This document shows, piece after piece, positions 51,626 through 62,543 of a DNA stretch of 64,000 nt (positions are counted from its first letter, which is position 1; each line of letters opens with the position of its first letter). The stretch lies in contig KV425601.1 in the NCBI GenBank assembly GCA_001632425.1, forward strand, positions 124,001 to 188,000. The letters run 5' to 3'. The notes beneath the pieces were generated by a model that did no database searches, was not told where the DNA came from, and saw only the letters and a program-made list of their open reading frames with translations. The position numbers and the translations under genes were made by a program. Source of the stretch: Neolentinus lepideus HHB14362 ss-1. Lineage: Eukaryota > Basidiomycota > Agaricomycetes > Gloeophyllales > Gloeophyllaceae.

Positions 51626-52950
51626 GGCTGGGTGTCGTTGGCGACGGTGAGGACGACAAGCAGGAAAGGAGGAACACTAGTCTGGTGTTGGAACTTTTTC
51701 AGGCGTTTCGGGCGGCGATGCTCGCTGATGATGTAATCCTTTACCGTGTGCCGCCGACTGCAACAGCCACTCTACCCCCGTCGTCGTCGTGCGTACCGTT
51801 CCCCTCCGATTTTCTCGATGATGGTGTCAGCAGCTATGCGACCGTGCCATTTCGTCGGGTCCACGTCTGTGCCCAGCGGGGGTGGAGGGGTGGAGCCTGG
51901 GCATATTTGAAGAGGCATCGAAAGCGATGAAGGGACTGCGTTTCAAGGACAAGTTAAAGGTGAATATCGAGCAGTCGATTTCGCCCTCAAAGCTTCTAGG
52001 AAGTAAACCACCCCCTGGCCGGCGGCGACGCGATATATGTCCTGAAGATGAGCTCGAGTATAACTTTGACCCGACCTCTGTCTCATGTGATATTTAGCGC
52101 TTTCCGTCTTCCAGGTGAATGACGGCGGTCGTCCCTTCTATCTAACGCATTGCAATGCGCTTTCATAGCTTCTACGGAGTTTGACGATCTCTGCATTAAA
52201 GTGTCTTATGTGCTAGCCGTTTCGCACCTTACTTCAACATCTTCCTAGTGCTGACTCTTACTCGGGATTGTGGTAACAAGTTCCAAAGTGGGTATGATCC
52301 ACAGCTTTTTTATCTCTCCGACAGTCAATTGAGGCCCCATTTACTCAATGTCAAGCATGGTAAGGATATCGCGTTGCCACGTTAGACAACTGTTTCATCG
52401 CGGATCTAGTTGGCAGGGACTGCGCGCAGATGTAGCCGGCGTCGATGATGAGCAAGACGCATATATAGCGCCTTGGAATACTTGCTAAGAAGGGTTCGGA
52501 GGGATGTGTGATGGTCGTCTTAGAAATATTGATAATAAAAGTGTGCTTAATGCGACCGTGTCATGTATGTATAAAGTGTCGATGAGATGGAGCATTTGAC
52601 AAATGACAACATTGATCTATTAAGAAACAGATTAATAGCGACCGCAGCATTCAGATCCCTTTTTACAGTACTGAGTACCCTGGTCACCTTAGTTTATGTA
52701 AGTCCTGTCTCGATCGTAGTCTCAAGTTGTCCCCGGTTCACCATCAGTGCTCAAAGACGATCAATATTCATACCGGGTACTACTACATAGGTGCCTGTAT
52801 CTTCATGCGATTCCGCCTTCATGCAGGCCATTGTCACAATATGTACCATCGCTTTCTTTTCGTGCTTTTATTACCCTGCTCGTTGCACTAATCGAGTTTA
52901 TCTGTGAATGAGGATTTGCCATATCCCACCTGAGGCAGGCCATAGCCATC
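51626..52950. other. 1.3-kb intergenic stretch
   Basis: Convincing genes were not found. Plus-strand frames at 51553-51930 and 51882-52097 overlap each other and the NADH dehydrogenase start, and show no motif. The 67-codon frame at 52587 is hydrophobic in its middle but unsupported. Confidence 0.35.
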
Positions 52951-54389
52951 CTAAATCTTCGCAGGGCGGATGGGCTTCGCACCTTCAACTCTGTCAATGT
53001 TAGCGGAGAACTTGAACCAAGGGGCAGAGTCCGAGCCGTCGCCCTACACATACAAGGGGTCAACCTGACTTCTTATGTATCGAAGGCACAACACTCACGA
53101 TATACGTGGTAGGGAAACCCGGTGCGAACGGCAAGATGCTCTCGAGATACTTTATTTGCTCATCAGACAAGGAGATGTCCAGCGCTTCGATGTTATCTTG
53201 CAACTGCTCGACCTTTCGCCCGCCAATGATGGGGAAGACGTAGGGTGTCTTGTGCATCACGTAGGCAATAGCCACTACGCCATACAATCAGTTATTCACC
53301 GATATCCTCGACGGAGGAAAGCGGGATCACGCACCGGCTGTTAGTGACTTGACACCGACCTCCTTGGCGACCTTCTCGAGCGCGTGGCTCATCTTCTTCT
53401 CGTCGGGCGAGCGCTCCCAGTTACTCTGGAATATGAGGCGGCCCTTCTCACCGGTTTGACGGCGGCGCTCTTCTTCTTCGTCAGTGCGGAAGTGGCCGGC
53501 AGCAATAACATTCCATGGGGCCAGTCCCAGGCCTGACCAGTGGCGACAGGAATTAAAAGAAGAGAGCTCGAATTGAAATTAAAATACTTCACCTTCACTG
53601 CGGCACATGGGTATGATATCGCGCTCAAAGTCGCGGTCCATGACGTTCCACGCGCCTTGGTAGATTACGAAGGGGGTTTTGTGCGTCAGCCGTGCGTAAG
53701 TGTTGGCTTTCGCCACAACCCACGCAGGAGTGTCGGAGACGCCCTGTATTCAACGTTGATATTGTGCAACACTTGGCTATCCACGAAAGACAGGTGCACT
53801 TACAAGGTAAAGTACCTTCCCTTGCATGACTAAAGCATGCAGGCCATCCATGACCTCCTCGATGGTCGTGTTCCAGTCCCACCAGTGCACATATAGGACG
53901 TCGATGTAGTCAGTGCGTAGCTTGCGCAGTGAGTCGCGCACGGAGACGTGCATCGACTTGACGTGGTTACCGAGGTAATTGACCTTGATTGCTACGGAGT
54001 CGTCGCCTTTCTTATAGCCCGTCGTGTACTGTACACAATGCTCTTAGATAACACGAGTAGGATTTCACAATAAAGCATACCTTGGTCGCGATAACGATCT
54101 GATCCCTTATGCCACGAGTTTCCATCCACTCGCCCAGGATCTCCTCGGACGATTCGTCCTGGTAATTATTCGCTGTATCGATGAAGTTCCCACCAGCATC
54201 GAAGAATGCATCAAGGAGCTTTATCGAGGACTCCTTGTTCATCGCACCCATACCGCGCGCTTCCCATTTCGTGCCGATGCTCATGGCACCCAGGCACAGA
54301 GGTGAGACATGCACGCTCGCGGACGGGGCAAGCTGACGGTACCGCGCAAGACTGGTCTTGGAAGGGGGAGGGGGGGCGAAGTACGACAT
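52951..54389 (-). CDS. aldo-keto reductase, aryl-alcohol dehydrogenase type
   Basis: NADPH-dependent reductase of aldehydes such as veratraldehyde or of fungal ketones (norsolorinate-reductase-like group). Six exons (54389-54081, 54028-53804, 53743-53593, 53532-53335, 53274-53099, 53043-52951) give 383 residues. The catalytic tetrad is visible: D71 and Y76 in [12 protein letters not shown]103 in QIVIATK and H151 in LYVHWWD. Cofactor-side blocks include [63 protein letters not shown] and [13 protein letters not shown]. The broken copy at 35657-37161 shares this exon plan. The promoter has a TATAGTAA word about 80 nt upstream. Confidence 0.94.
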
Positions 54390-55744
54390 GATTGTGAGTA
54401 TACAAGGGGTGTCTGTGAATGCACGATGTTCACGATGAACATATCTGAACGCCGTCTGTCTTTATAGTAAATTGAACTGGCTCCACAGCTCCGAGTGTTT
54501 ACTACGTTCAGGGCGCTCGAGGCTTCGCTAGGCTGCCGTGTGTATTACGCCAGTCCCGGCAGCAGAAAGTGAACGAAAAATAGATCTAGATACTTCGAAT
54601 TCGGATTATTAATCTCTGATCGAGGCTGAATGGATTCACAATAGCGTATACTTATCTAGATTCTATTAACATTGTGTCACAGCTGCAGTCAAGTGATTGA
54701 TGCCCAACAATACATCAACCTTTGGAGATTCGATCCTGTGCAACTCGGAGTAGGAAGCTATCGGTCTCACGTATTAGGAACACCACATACAGTTGCAATG
54801 AGCGGGACGCGTGTGTATGTGTATACAGTACTGAGAACCGTGATCTGTATCCGTGTCGATCTCCGATTCATACGGGGAAATTGCCGATTCGGGACGAAGT
54901 GAATCTAATTTATTGTGGGAATAAAATCTACTGTCTGGACTCTGGAGAAGTTTCGTTTTGCAGCCGGCTGCAACAGTACCGTCGTGACAGTTCCCTCTCG
55001 CCAGCTTTCGCTTTCGGCTCGAGTTTTGATCAATATTTGAGTCTGGACATTCCAACCAGGCTGCCCGATTGCTCGAATCACTTACTGCTCATCGTTATTG
55101 CCAGTACTAAGGGAAATGTCTCGAACTTGAAGCGTTGAAGTGTTGCAATTTGCAAGAGAGACATCGTTTTCGCCTCGTGCCTTTCAACATGGGAAAATAT
55201 TGCTCTGACGGGTCTACGACTATGGCGGCGAGGACTCGGACGTACACCTGTGATATCTCATCTAATCGGTCATCTGCATCAACTGGTGAAGTGATGCAGC
55301 GTACATAGACTATGGTGATCCGGCCATGGTCTACGTGAACTACTTCTACGTTCACCCGGAAGACCCCGCGGATATAAGATTGATCGCGGAGGGCGCTCCC
55401 CTCGTTAAGCTGCCGTTCTGAGGGATGGTAGCAATATTGCATGTCCAGCTTGTCTGGAAGCGCTGACCTACATGGACCGGAAGAGCTTGGGCTGGGATTC
55501 GACTGTCGCGTTGTTCGAACTTCGAATACACTACAAACTATCAGGTCAACATCAGATTCTGGGGCTTGGGACTCTCCGCCGGAGCTGTAGGCCGCTATAA
55601 CTTCTCTCGGAGTCATGAACAGAAATACAGACGTCGTCTTCTGCCGATGAGACGCACAATGTCTCGGCTGGTGTAGTAGCTGAAATCTATACCGCCGACG
55701 TGCTAGCGGGGCATGGAGAAATACAGACGCTTACGGTGTCCAAT
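54390..55744. other. 1.4-kb intergenic stretch
   Basis: No supported gene. A 169-codon ATG frame on the minus strand (55107-55616) has no recognisable motif and a length expected by chance in 64 kb. Confidence 0.35.
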
Positions 55745-57196
55745 ATGGGTGCCACAACGAAACCCACCCAATGTGCGATCAACATTATCATGGTGCGCCA
55801 ATTTTCGAAGACATGGGACTGTTGAAAACGAAAAATCTTAATAGGGTGCAATGACGTTTGGTGCACCGGGAACAGACAGTGCCTGAGTCACTGATCTTGA
55901 GGAATCATGAATGCGCTGCAATCCTCGACATGTTCCAGGCGCGTAGTCACTACGAGGTAACTATCATATTTTCTGATGATGTATAAGTAGTTCATGCAAC
56001 TTATACTCTGTCTTAGGTTGATCCGCCCGAGTCTATACTGAAGGTACATCCGAAGAGTACCTTGGGAAGCTAGACTAGCTGGAACGTGGCTTCAAGATGG
56101 ACACAAAGCTATACCCTACAATTGTGAGTATATACATACCCGCGGAGAAGCATGTCTTACTCATAGTCATGTCCAAAATAGCTTGGCTAGGGTGCTACAT
56201 CAACTGCGCCAGACATACTCCAGAAGTACGTACATATCCTTTGACAGTGCATACATCTCAGCACCGACACGATCCTTAGAGCCTGCGCAATCATTTTATG
56301 GAATTGTTAAAAGCACTCAGCCCACTGCTTACCAGGGGTGTGATTCACAGGTAATCCTAATTTATATCGCCGAAACCGCCATGAATCCATTGCTGTCGTT
56401 CCATAGACACGTTGAGCCTGAACTCTTTCCTTGCCTCAGAAAATTTGGTATCAGCTCTTGTGAGTTCAATCCCGGTACGTTATTGCCATCACACACTTAT
56501 CAGACTATTCATTATGCTGATAAATATCAACGTATGCACCGTACTAGTGGCGGGTGGCTACTTGACATGTCTTCCGACAACGAGGCAGAGAGGGGCTCCA
56601 GGTTTGATCCCGAAAAGACCGTAGGCAAGGTAAGTTATTTGTGGCACGGACGCCTCGCTTCTGACCATTCTTCCTGCACAATAGATGTACCGTAACAGGC
56701 GCGTAGTACTAGTCTCTTCTCCACAACTGCGACGTCTCATGTCCATCTTACCCGAAGGTACTCCAACGACACATATATCTTTAATGCCCTGAAATCGTCG
56801 GTGATAAGCACGGCTTAACCATGGCTAAGATCGCTTTACGCTGGATTTCGCACCACAGTCTGTTACGTAGGGAGCACGGCGATGCCGTCTTGATCGGTGC
56901 CTCAAGCGTGAAACATATCCAGCAGGTAAGCGTGGCTGATAGCGTCTCGCGGCGCGATTTGCTAACATTCGGCGTAGAATGACCTCGACAAAGGCCCTCT
57001 TCGTAAGTCACCCCGTAGCTGCTAATGGTTTGTGAAACATCGGACTAATAATACTTTGGTGATAGCTGAGGAAGTTATCGAAGTCGTGGACGAAGCCTGG
57101 GCATCGGTGAAAGGGCTCTGCACCTCTACCACCGCTAGGCACTCAGAAATGTATGACCTTACTGTGGCATTAGTCCGCAAAGTGGATTATAATTGA
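55745..57196 (+). pseudogene. AKR7-type (aflatoxin-aldehyde-reductase-like) aldo-keto reductase pseudogene
   Basis: Homology runs in order. GAMTFGAPGTDSA follows an acceptor near 55842, then ILDMFQARSHYE, GTSEEYLGKLD, LERGFKMDTKLYPTI (56080-56125) and, after a long gap, EAERGSRFDPEKTVGK with an acceptor to MYRNR, then HGLTMAKIALRWISHHSLL, AVLIGASSVKHIQQ, NDLDKGPL and EEVIEVVDEAW. Defects include TGA for the Arg of ARVxDL near 55892, a frameshift before ILDMF, a frame slip before ARVYTEGT, and TAG for the Trp after GKLD near 56074. Much of the barrel between 56130 and 56560 is unrecognisable. AK reductases of this group normally reduce dialdehydes and succinic semialdehyde. Confidence 0.75.
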
Positions 57197-57302
57197 CATG
57201 GTTGGAGAAACGTTTGTCTGAACCTGGAATAATTGTGACTGTGCCATCACCGGACTTCAACATGATATCGTACAGAAGGGATTGTATCATCGCCTCAGGA
57301 CC

Positions 57303-58764
57303 TCAAGCCCATTTCTTGATGTCGTCGTTAGTGGGACCAGTAGGATCATCGGAACCAGCAAGGTTGCATTGATGGAAGACGCGCACTTGCTCTTCACTGA
57401 GGCTCCCTGCAATACAATGGAGTAGACCGCGATTATGAAAGATGATAAGATCTTTCTCTGACCTAGTAGTCAATGTCAGTGGGTATAACCATTGTCAAAG
57501 CCGAAGCCTTACCAGTCATGGGGATACACGAACTATCCGTGATGTCAGAGTGATCTCGTTCCTTGGATACGAAGTTTCATACCTCGGGAGCGATAGCAGG
57601 CCGCTGCATCTCGTAAAGTAAGGCTCGCACTTCCCTTAAGTCGGTTATGTGTGCTCCTTCTGGAAAGAGTGCACCATCTTTCTCAATGTCGGCAGCCAGA
57701 GGGTCAATGTAGACCTCAGCAGCGCACGTAGGATGCACCTGGAAATGAAGATCTCCGGTAACAAGATTTTTCCAGAGCTACGGATGTATGTTAGGGGAAA
57801 TGGCGGAATGGGTCTGGCTCTGTGTGATGGATCTTACCATAGGATGTACTTTGATCTTTGACTCATCCCACGGAGGTAACTCGTTATATGGTACCTCCCG
57901 TCCTTCAGTCTCCACACTCAGACCGTTATTGACCAACTTGGCCGTGGACATCCACACATAAGGATGAGGAGCGTACTTGACCCTTCCTCGAACCGCTACA
58001 CTCTTCAGCTCCTGTGGAAGCATATCGAACATCCTCTTTGTAGACACAAATGCTGTGGGCGCCACTGGGACCTGGAGCTCGTCGCCCGTGCCATCGTCAT
58101 ATCTCACGGTCTGATTCGGCCCCTGCGGTACTCTAATAGCATAAAGAGTTGTCACTTTCGGCGGAGACAGTTCATAAAGGGCAGCATCGATATGCCATCG
58201 GAAAAACCGCGTGTACCCTTGCGCGACTTCTTCCTCCGAGAGTGTAGTTTTATGGCAAACGGTGTGCGAAGCGTGTTTGAGCTTCACTTCCGATATCCCT
58301 TCATGATCGTACACAGTGCCATTACCAATAAGCTGGACTTGCGGTACAGCTGGTATCGATTTGAGATAGGCATGGAGGATCGACGTCTTTGCTTGATCTA
58401 CTTTCTTGTTACCGTGGCCATAATTCTCGGAAGCGGGGTCGAAACACTGATCGCAAGGATCAATAGCATATTGTGCAGCTTACTGCAATCAGAACTACCT
58501 TTGTCAACGTGTATTGTTGTGCGGGCGTGAGGTTGCAGTTGCGGAATAGAAGCAGCCCGTGCTTCGAGCACAAAGGTTCCGAAATTGCTTTGCATGCGAT
58601 ATGTACCATTGGAACCTCACCTTATACAGGAGGTCTGACACAAGTTTGAATTCCTCCTCGTTCAATTCATTGGGGTTGATGCCTCGAATTTCTCTGCCGA
58701 AATCCGGGCAGCTGGAAGGATCTGCAGAGGTAGGGGCCGGTAAGGAGATAATCTCGACAGCCAT
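57303..58764 (-). CDS. TauD/TfdA-family Fe(II)/2-oxoglutarate dioxygenase, XanA-like (xanthine dioxygenase), paralogue 2
   Basis: Six exons (58764-58621, 58561-58499, 58446-57838, 57777-57583, 57532-57513, 57462-57303) with the same lengths (144, 63, 609, 195, 20, 160 nt) as the gene at 33431-34885; 396 residues. The Fe(II) ligands are in FFRWHIDAALY and FHNRGLLHC. Typical blocks are CFDPASENYGHGN, QVQLIGNGTVYDHEG, TVRYDDGTGDELQV, HPYVWMSTAKL, LPPWDESKIKVHPM, LHFQVHP and MQRPAIAP. The small exon and all intron phases are conserved, so this is a duplicate kept intact. The function assumed is xanthine to urate as in XanA; two copies could differ in expression or substrate. Confidence 0.9.
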
Positions 58765-59062
58765 GGTGCGAGGGTAAGTGTCGTTTAGACGGTATTCCAC
58801 ACTTATGATTCGTGGGGTCGGAATGTTCCTTAGATGAAGTGCTTGACTGAAGTTTAATGAATGGACAGGTGTAAGCTTGAAGGACTTGCAATTGGATGCG
58901 GAAGAGTCCGATGATGGCTGTAGTCCGGCTGTTTAATTATCTAAGCAATACCCACAGTCCGCGCGCGAAACGAGGCAACCACGGTCGTCCACAAGTTCAA
59001 GTTGTTCTAAGCGTCCGAGGGCTGGCCAGCATACTTTCGCTTCATCGCAGGTAACGTTGACG

Positions 59063-60454
59063 ATGTCAGGAGACAACATGCAGGACGACTGGGGGACTGC
59101 TCGCAAGAACAGGTTGCCGTCTTTCACCGAGGTACTCTCGAGAAGAACGAGGCCGCCTGTGGATCTGTTCATGTTTTAGTGAGTGGTCTGCTGCGTTATC
59201 GGGTATATTGCATGAGAGTTAGCGAGGGCACAATGATACGCGACGGCAACTCATGTGATGCCCCATGTGCAATTGCGCATTCGATCGCACCATCTCGCAT
59301 GAACTGACTTGTCTTCCAGTTTATTCTTACAACGGGAGAGCGCCGAAGATATCCTGGATTTTTGGCTCGACGTTCAACAACATGAAAATCTTTGCAGAGC
59401 TTACTTCAAGGACGTCCGCAAGTCAGGACGCACCATACGGGATGATTGGCCGCAATACTGGGACTATGCACGGCGACGAGGTTCCATCTATGGCACCGTC
59501 GTCGGACTCAACCCGTCTAGTGCTGCTGCCATGCAGACAAAACGGAGCACCGCAAGCACCGGGGAGGTGCTCACGCAGCAGGAGAAGGACAATCTAGCAG
59601 GGCTGGGAGAGAGGGATGCAACAAGTCCCCGACCGATTACCCCCCAGGATCCGTTTGATGCGCCTCGCTCCAACACCCCCTTCTCCCTCAGCGGTCGCAC
59701 ACCAACGCTTTTCAACAAACGAGCATCGCGTGCTCCGACCATTATTCCTCGCTCGCAGGCAGTGTCTCGTCAGGACCTCATTCGTTCCGCCGAGCACATT
59801 TTTTACAAGTACCTCAGCCCCGCTAACAACACCATCGACGGCGAGTCGCACGAAATCTACCTGCCACCATCCTTGCGCATCCATTCCTTTCCGCTGAGCA
59901 GCGAGCGTGAGCCCCGCAGTGACCAGGAACACGCGCTCATGGCCCAAATCCCGGATATGTTCCATGCTCAGAAGGAGTATTGCTTCCGAGCGATGGAACA
60001 GGACGCTTTCCCCCGCTTCCTCAGGGCAAAAGCGTTCGGCAACCTGACGCCTGTCAGCGCCCTGGTGCGGTTAATTGCTGGGCTGATCATCCTGTGGATT
60101 GGCCTCGCGACTGGATTCTCTTTGATCTTCCTTGATGTACACCCCAAGACCAAGCGATTCTTCGTGAGTGCTCCCTCAGTGCACGGACAGCCTGTTGTTG
60201 ACTAACCTGATTTACAGCTCTTCATTCCCTTCACTCTCGCCATTCTCTTCCTTATCTCGCATCAGTATGAACTCGACCCCATCCTCATACTTTTCAACCA
60301 ATCCGAGTCGACTCCCTTCCGTACATTATCCATCAAGGAACCGTACGTCAAGAAGCTCCTCATAGGTCGCGCCCTCTGGGTCTCCACGCTTGTCGCCGCA
60401 GGGACCGTGGCCTTGACGCTCATCTTCTGGGCCGTCCCAGGTAAACGCCTATGA
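59063..60454 (+). CDS. RAX1: RGS-domain membrane protein, Rax1-like
   Basis: Three exons (59063-59178, 59320-60163, 60218-60454) give 398 residues. An N-terminal RGS-like half reads RLPSFTEVLSRRTRPPVDLF, YLFLQRESAEDILDFWLDVQ and QHENLCRAYF. It is interrupted by a low-complexity Ser/Pro insert, then resumes with DLIRSAEHIFYKYLSP and FHAQKEYCFRAMEQDAFPRFLRA. Three hydrophobic helices follow (LIAGLIILWIGLATGFSLIF, LFIPFTLAILFLIS, GRALWVSTLVAAGTVALTLI), ending VPGKRL. This layout matches fungal Rax1, which marks cell poles for bud site or polar growth with Rax2. The first intron (141 nt) is long for this window; its junction makes the conserved FYLFLQRE. Confidence 0.85.
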
Positions 60455-61785
60455 CATGTGGGCGCCTACTTGTAGCTCTGCACCTCTCTCGGTGTTCGGA
60501 CATCTACGCAAGCGTGATCGTAGGTTCTTTCTAGATTCGACATTCCGCGAAGTGAACAGCTTCTGTATGACCCAGTTCGTCTCCCGTTGTCATCCCGCTG
60601 CATCCGTATGAATGTTTTCACTTAATTATTCTTTCGATGGCCAGCATCAGTAGTATTTTATACCCTGACATTCTCCTCGTTGCCCTCGCAGTGACTTTGA
60701 CTGTGCACCCTATGTTGTTTATTATAGTACCGGTCTCGTTGCCTCTACATTCATCACCTGCCGCTCCTTACCTACCTAGATCTTGACCCCCTTTCCCCGT
60801 AATGTCTCTCGCGTTATTCATATGTGGATCGTCATACTCTTATGTACCATGCATATCGCATGCCGATGACCTTAGGAAGTTCGCGTCCTTTACTAGGTTG
60901 TACGATTCTACTTCACTTTTGGTTTACGTGCTTGACGACCACCTTGATGTTTTAGCTTGTTCTCTGTCTGGGATTCGTTTTTGGGATTAGATTCTTCGTA
61001 TACCTGATGTGGGACACTTCGGTATTCAGGGTTTTACATCTTACTATATGCCGCATTCTTATTACGGCGAGCGTCCGGTAAGTATTCAGCATAACCATGC
61101 CATCATAACAGCTTTCAACTCCTCTGTCGAGTTTGTCGATTTATCTGTCACCCGTGTTTGGATATGGTTCCACGGCATCGTTGATATCTGATTAGACGCT
61201 CGGTCAAGAAGGTGCTCGATAACCAGTCAGAGGTCGATCCTGTTCTATTACTTATATCTTCGACAGTTGCGGGCCCTTGCGATTCTCCAAGCCCGTCTGC
61301 TATCCGACTCGTCCGACGACTTAATGTATACCTTGGCCTGCCTCAATATTTTTACTTAATTATAAAGAATCCCATATTGCGAGCTCTCTCCGCGCTTGAT
61401 CAATGATTGTTCAAATTGTGTTCAAACGACTCTGCGGTTTGAAGTATAATGTCGAGTCCCTCTCGGTGCCTGTGAGCCGTTTTTTTTCCGAGGTGGCATG
61501 TAGTGATATTTGATGACTTTGATACTTCAAGTTCTCGTCGGCCGCATTGGGGTTGAACCGAGCAGGAAATTATTTCGATAGAGCCCTATGTTTAATGGTG
61601 ATCGTCTCAATCTCGTGTAAATGCAGCTGCAACTTGGGCTGGCTTGAGTAAGTACTGCACCTAGTCTCGACTTCAATCAATACAAAGGCTTTGATTAGTT
61701 CGGTATTAATCCTAACCATAGGGTTGACTCGTTTTATTCAAATCATCTCAAAAGATAAGAAACAGCTATGGGTATTTTTTCCCGT
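60455..61785. other. 1.3-kb intergenic stretch between convergent genes
   Basis: No gene was recognised. It is AT-richer than the rest and probably holds the 3' ends of RAX1 and the DUF1349 gene. The 62-codon frame at 60802 is unsupported. Confidence 0.35.
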
Positions 61786-62370
61786 CTATTCCTCGCCCTC
61801 GAGGATAAATTGTTCAAATGTTACATTTAACTCCCTAGGCTCCGATCCACCTTCAGTGGGCCGTGCAGCGTATGTCCCTACCATGACCTCCGTATGTTCA
61901 CCTGAATACACCCAAGTCACCTCTCGCATCGCGCTCCTCTTACCGTCTCCGTCGACCATATACACCCAAAGGCTCTCACCCTGCTTTTCCATCTCGACTG
62001 TTACTTGCCCCCTCTCCGGATCCTGGAGGCTGACTAAGCTCCAGTCGGAGTACCTGTCCGTCACGACCGTGCCGACTTTCGCGACACCATCGACATATTC
62101 TATGCCTGCTTTGATCCAGCGCTGGGGTTGTCCGGGCAGTATAAATACCAGCCCACCCTGATCGTAGAGACGCGTCCCTGGCACCTTGACGGTGACTCGC
62201 ACTCTCTTAAACTTTGACAGGGGCTCCTTCACGAAGAGAATGGGAGCGGTGAAGACATCCTTAGTAGGAATGCGCCAGAGATCAGTGTTCGGTAGTGCAG
62301 TGATAGTGAAGTTATGAGCGCTTTCGGGGATGCTGAAGTCTCCGTTGAGGACTGAGAAACGATGACCCAT
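61786..62370 (-). CDS. DUF1349 concanavalin A-like lectin/glucanase-fold protein
   Basis: A single exon from the ATG at 62370 gives 194 residues. Family blocks are FSIPESAHNFTITALPNTDLW, FVKEPLSKFKRVRVTVKVPG, YDQGGLVFILPG, WIKAGIEYVDG, SDWSLVSL and VGTYAARP, the jelly-roll pattern of DUF1349 proteins (relatives of yeast YNL/regulation-of-invertase-like small proteins). The frame stays open upstream to 62532 but without matching family sequence, so the internal ATG was chosen. No signal peptide. Biochemical role unknown, sugar binding possible. Length is normal for the family. Confidence 0.85.
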   Translation of the reverse strand: MGHRFSVLNGDFSIPESAHNFTITALPNTDLWRIPTKDVFTAPILFVKEPLSKFKRVRVTVKVPGTRLYDQGGLVFILPGQPQRWIKAGIEYVDGVAKVGTVVTDRYSDWSLVSLQDPERGQVTVEMEKQGESLWVYMVDGDGKRSAMREVTWVYSGEHTEVMVGTYAARPTEGGSEPRELNVTFEQFILEGEE

Positions 62371-62543
62371 TCTGTGAAGATTGATACGACTGCAAGACTG
62401 TGGGGTTGAGAATGCGACTGACTTCCGCGAAAATGTTATATACAGATGTACTGGCAGATATTGAAATATCCGGACACCAGAGCACATGGTTTGCTGTTCC
62501 GAGATTTGTCCGACCGGACAGGACAGTATCATGTGCTACAATC

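Noticed and set aside
55107..55616. 169-codon ATG frame on the minus strand
   Set aside because: No recognisable domain and no supporting context; its length is within chance expectation.
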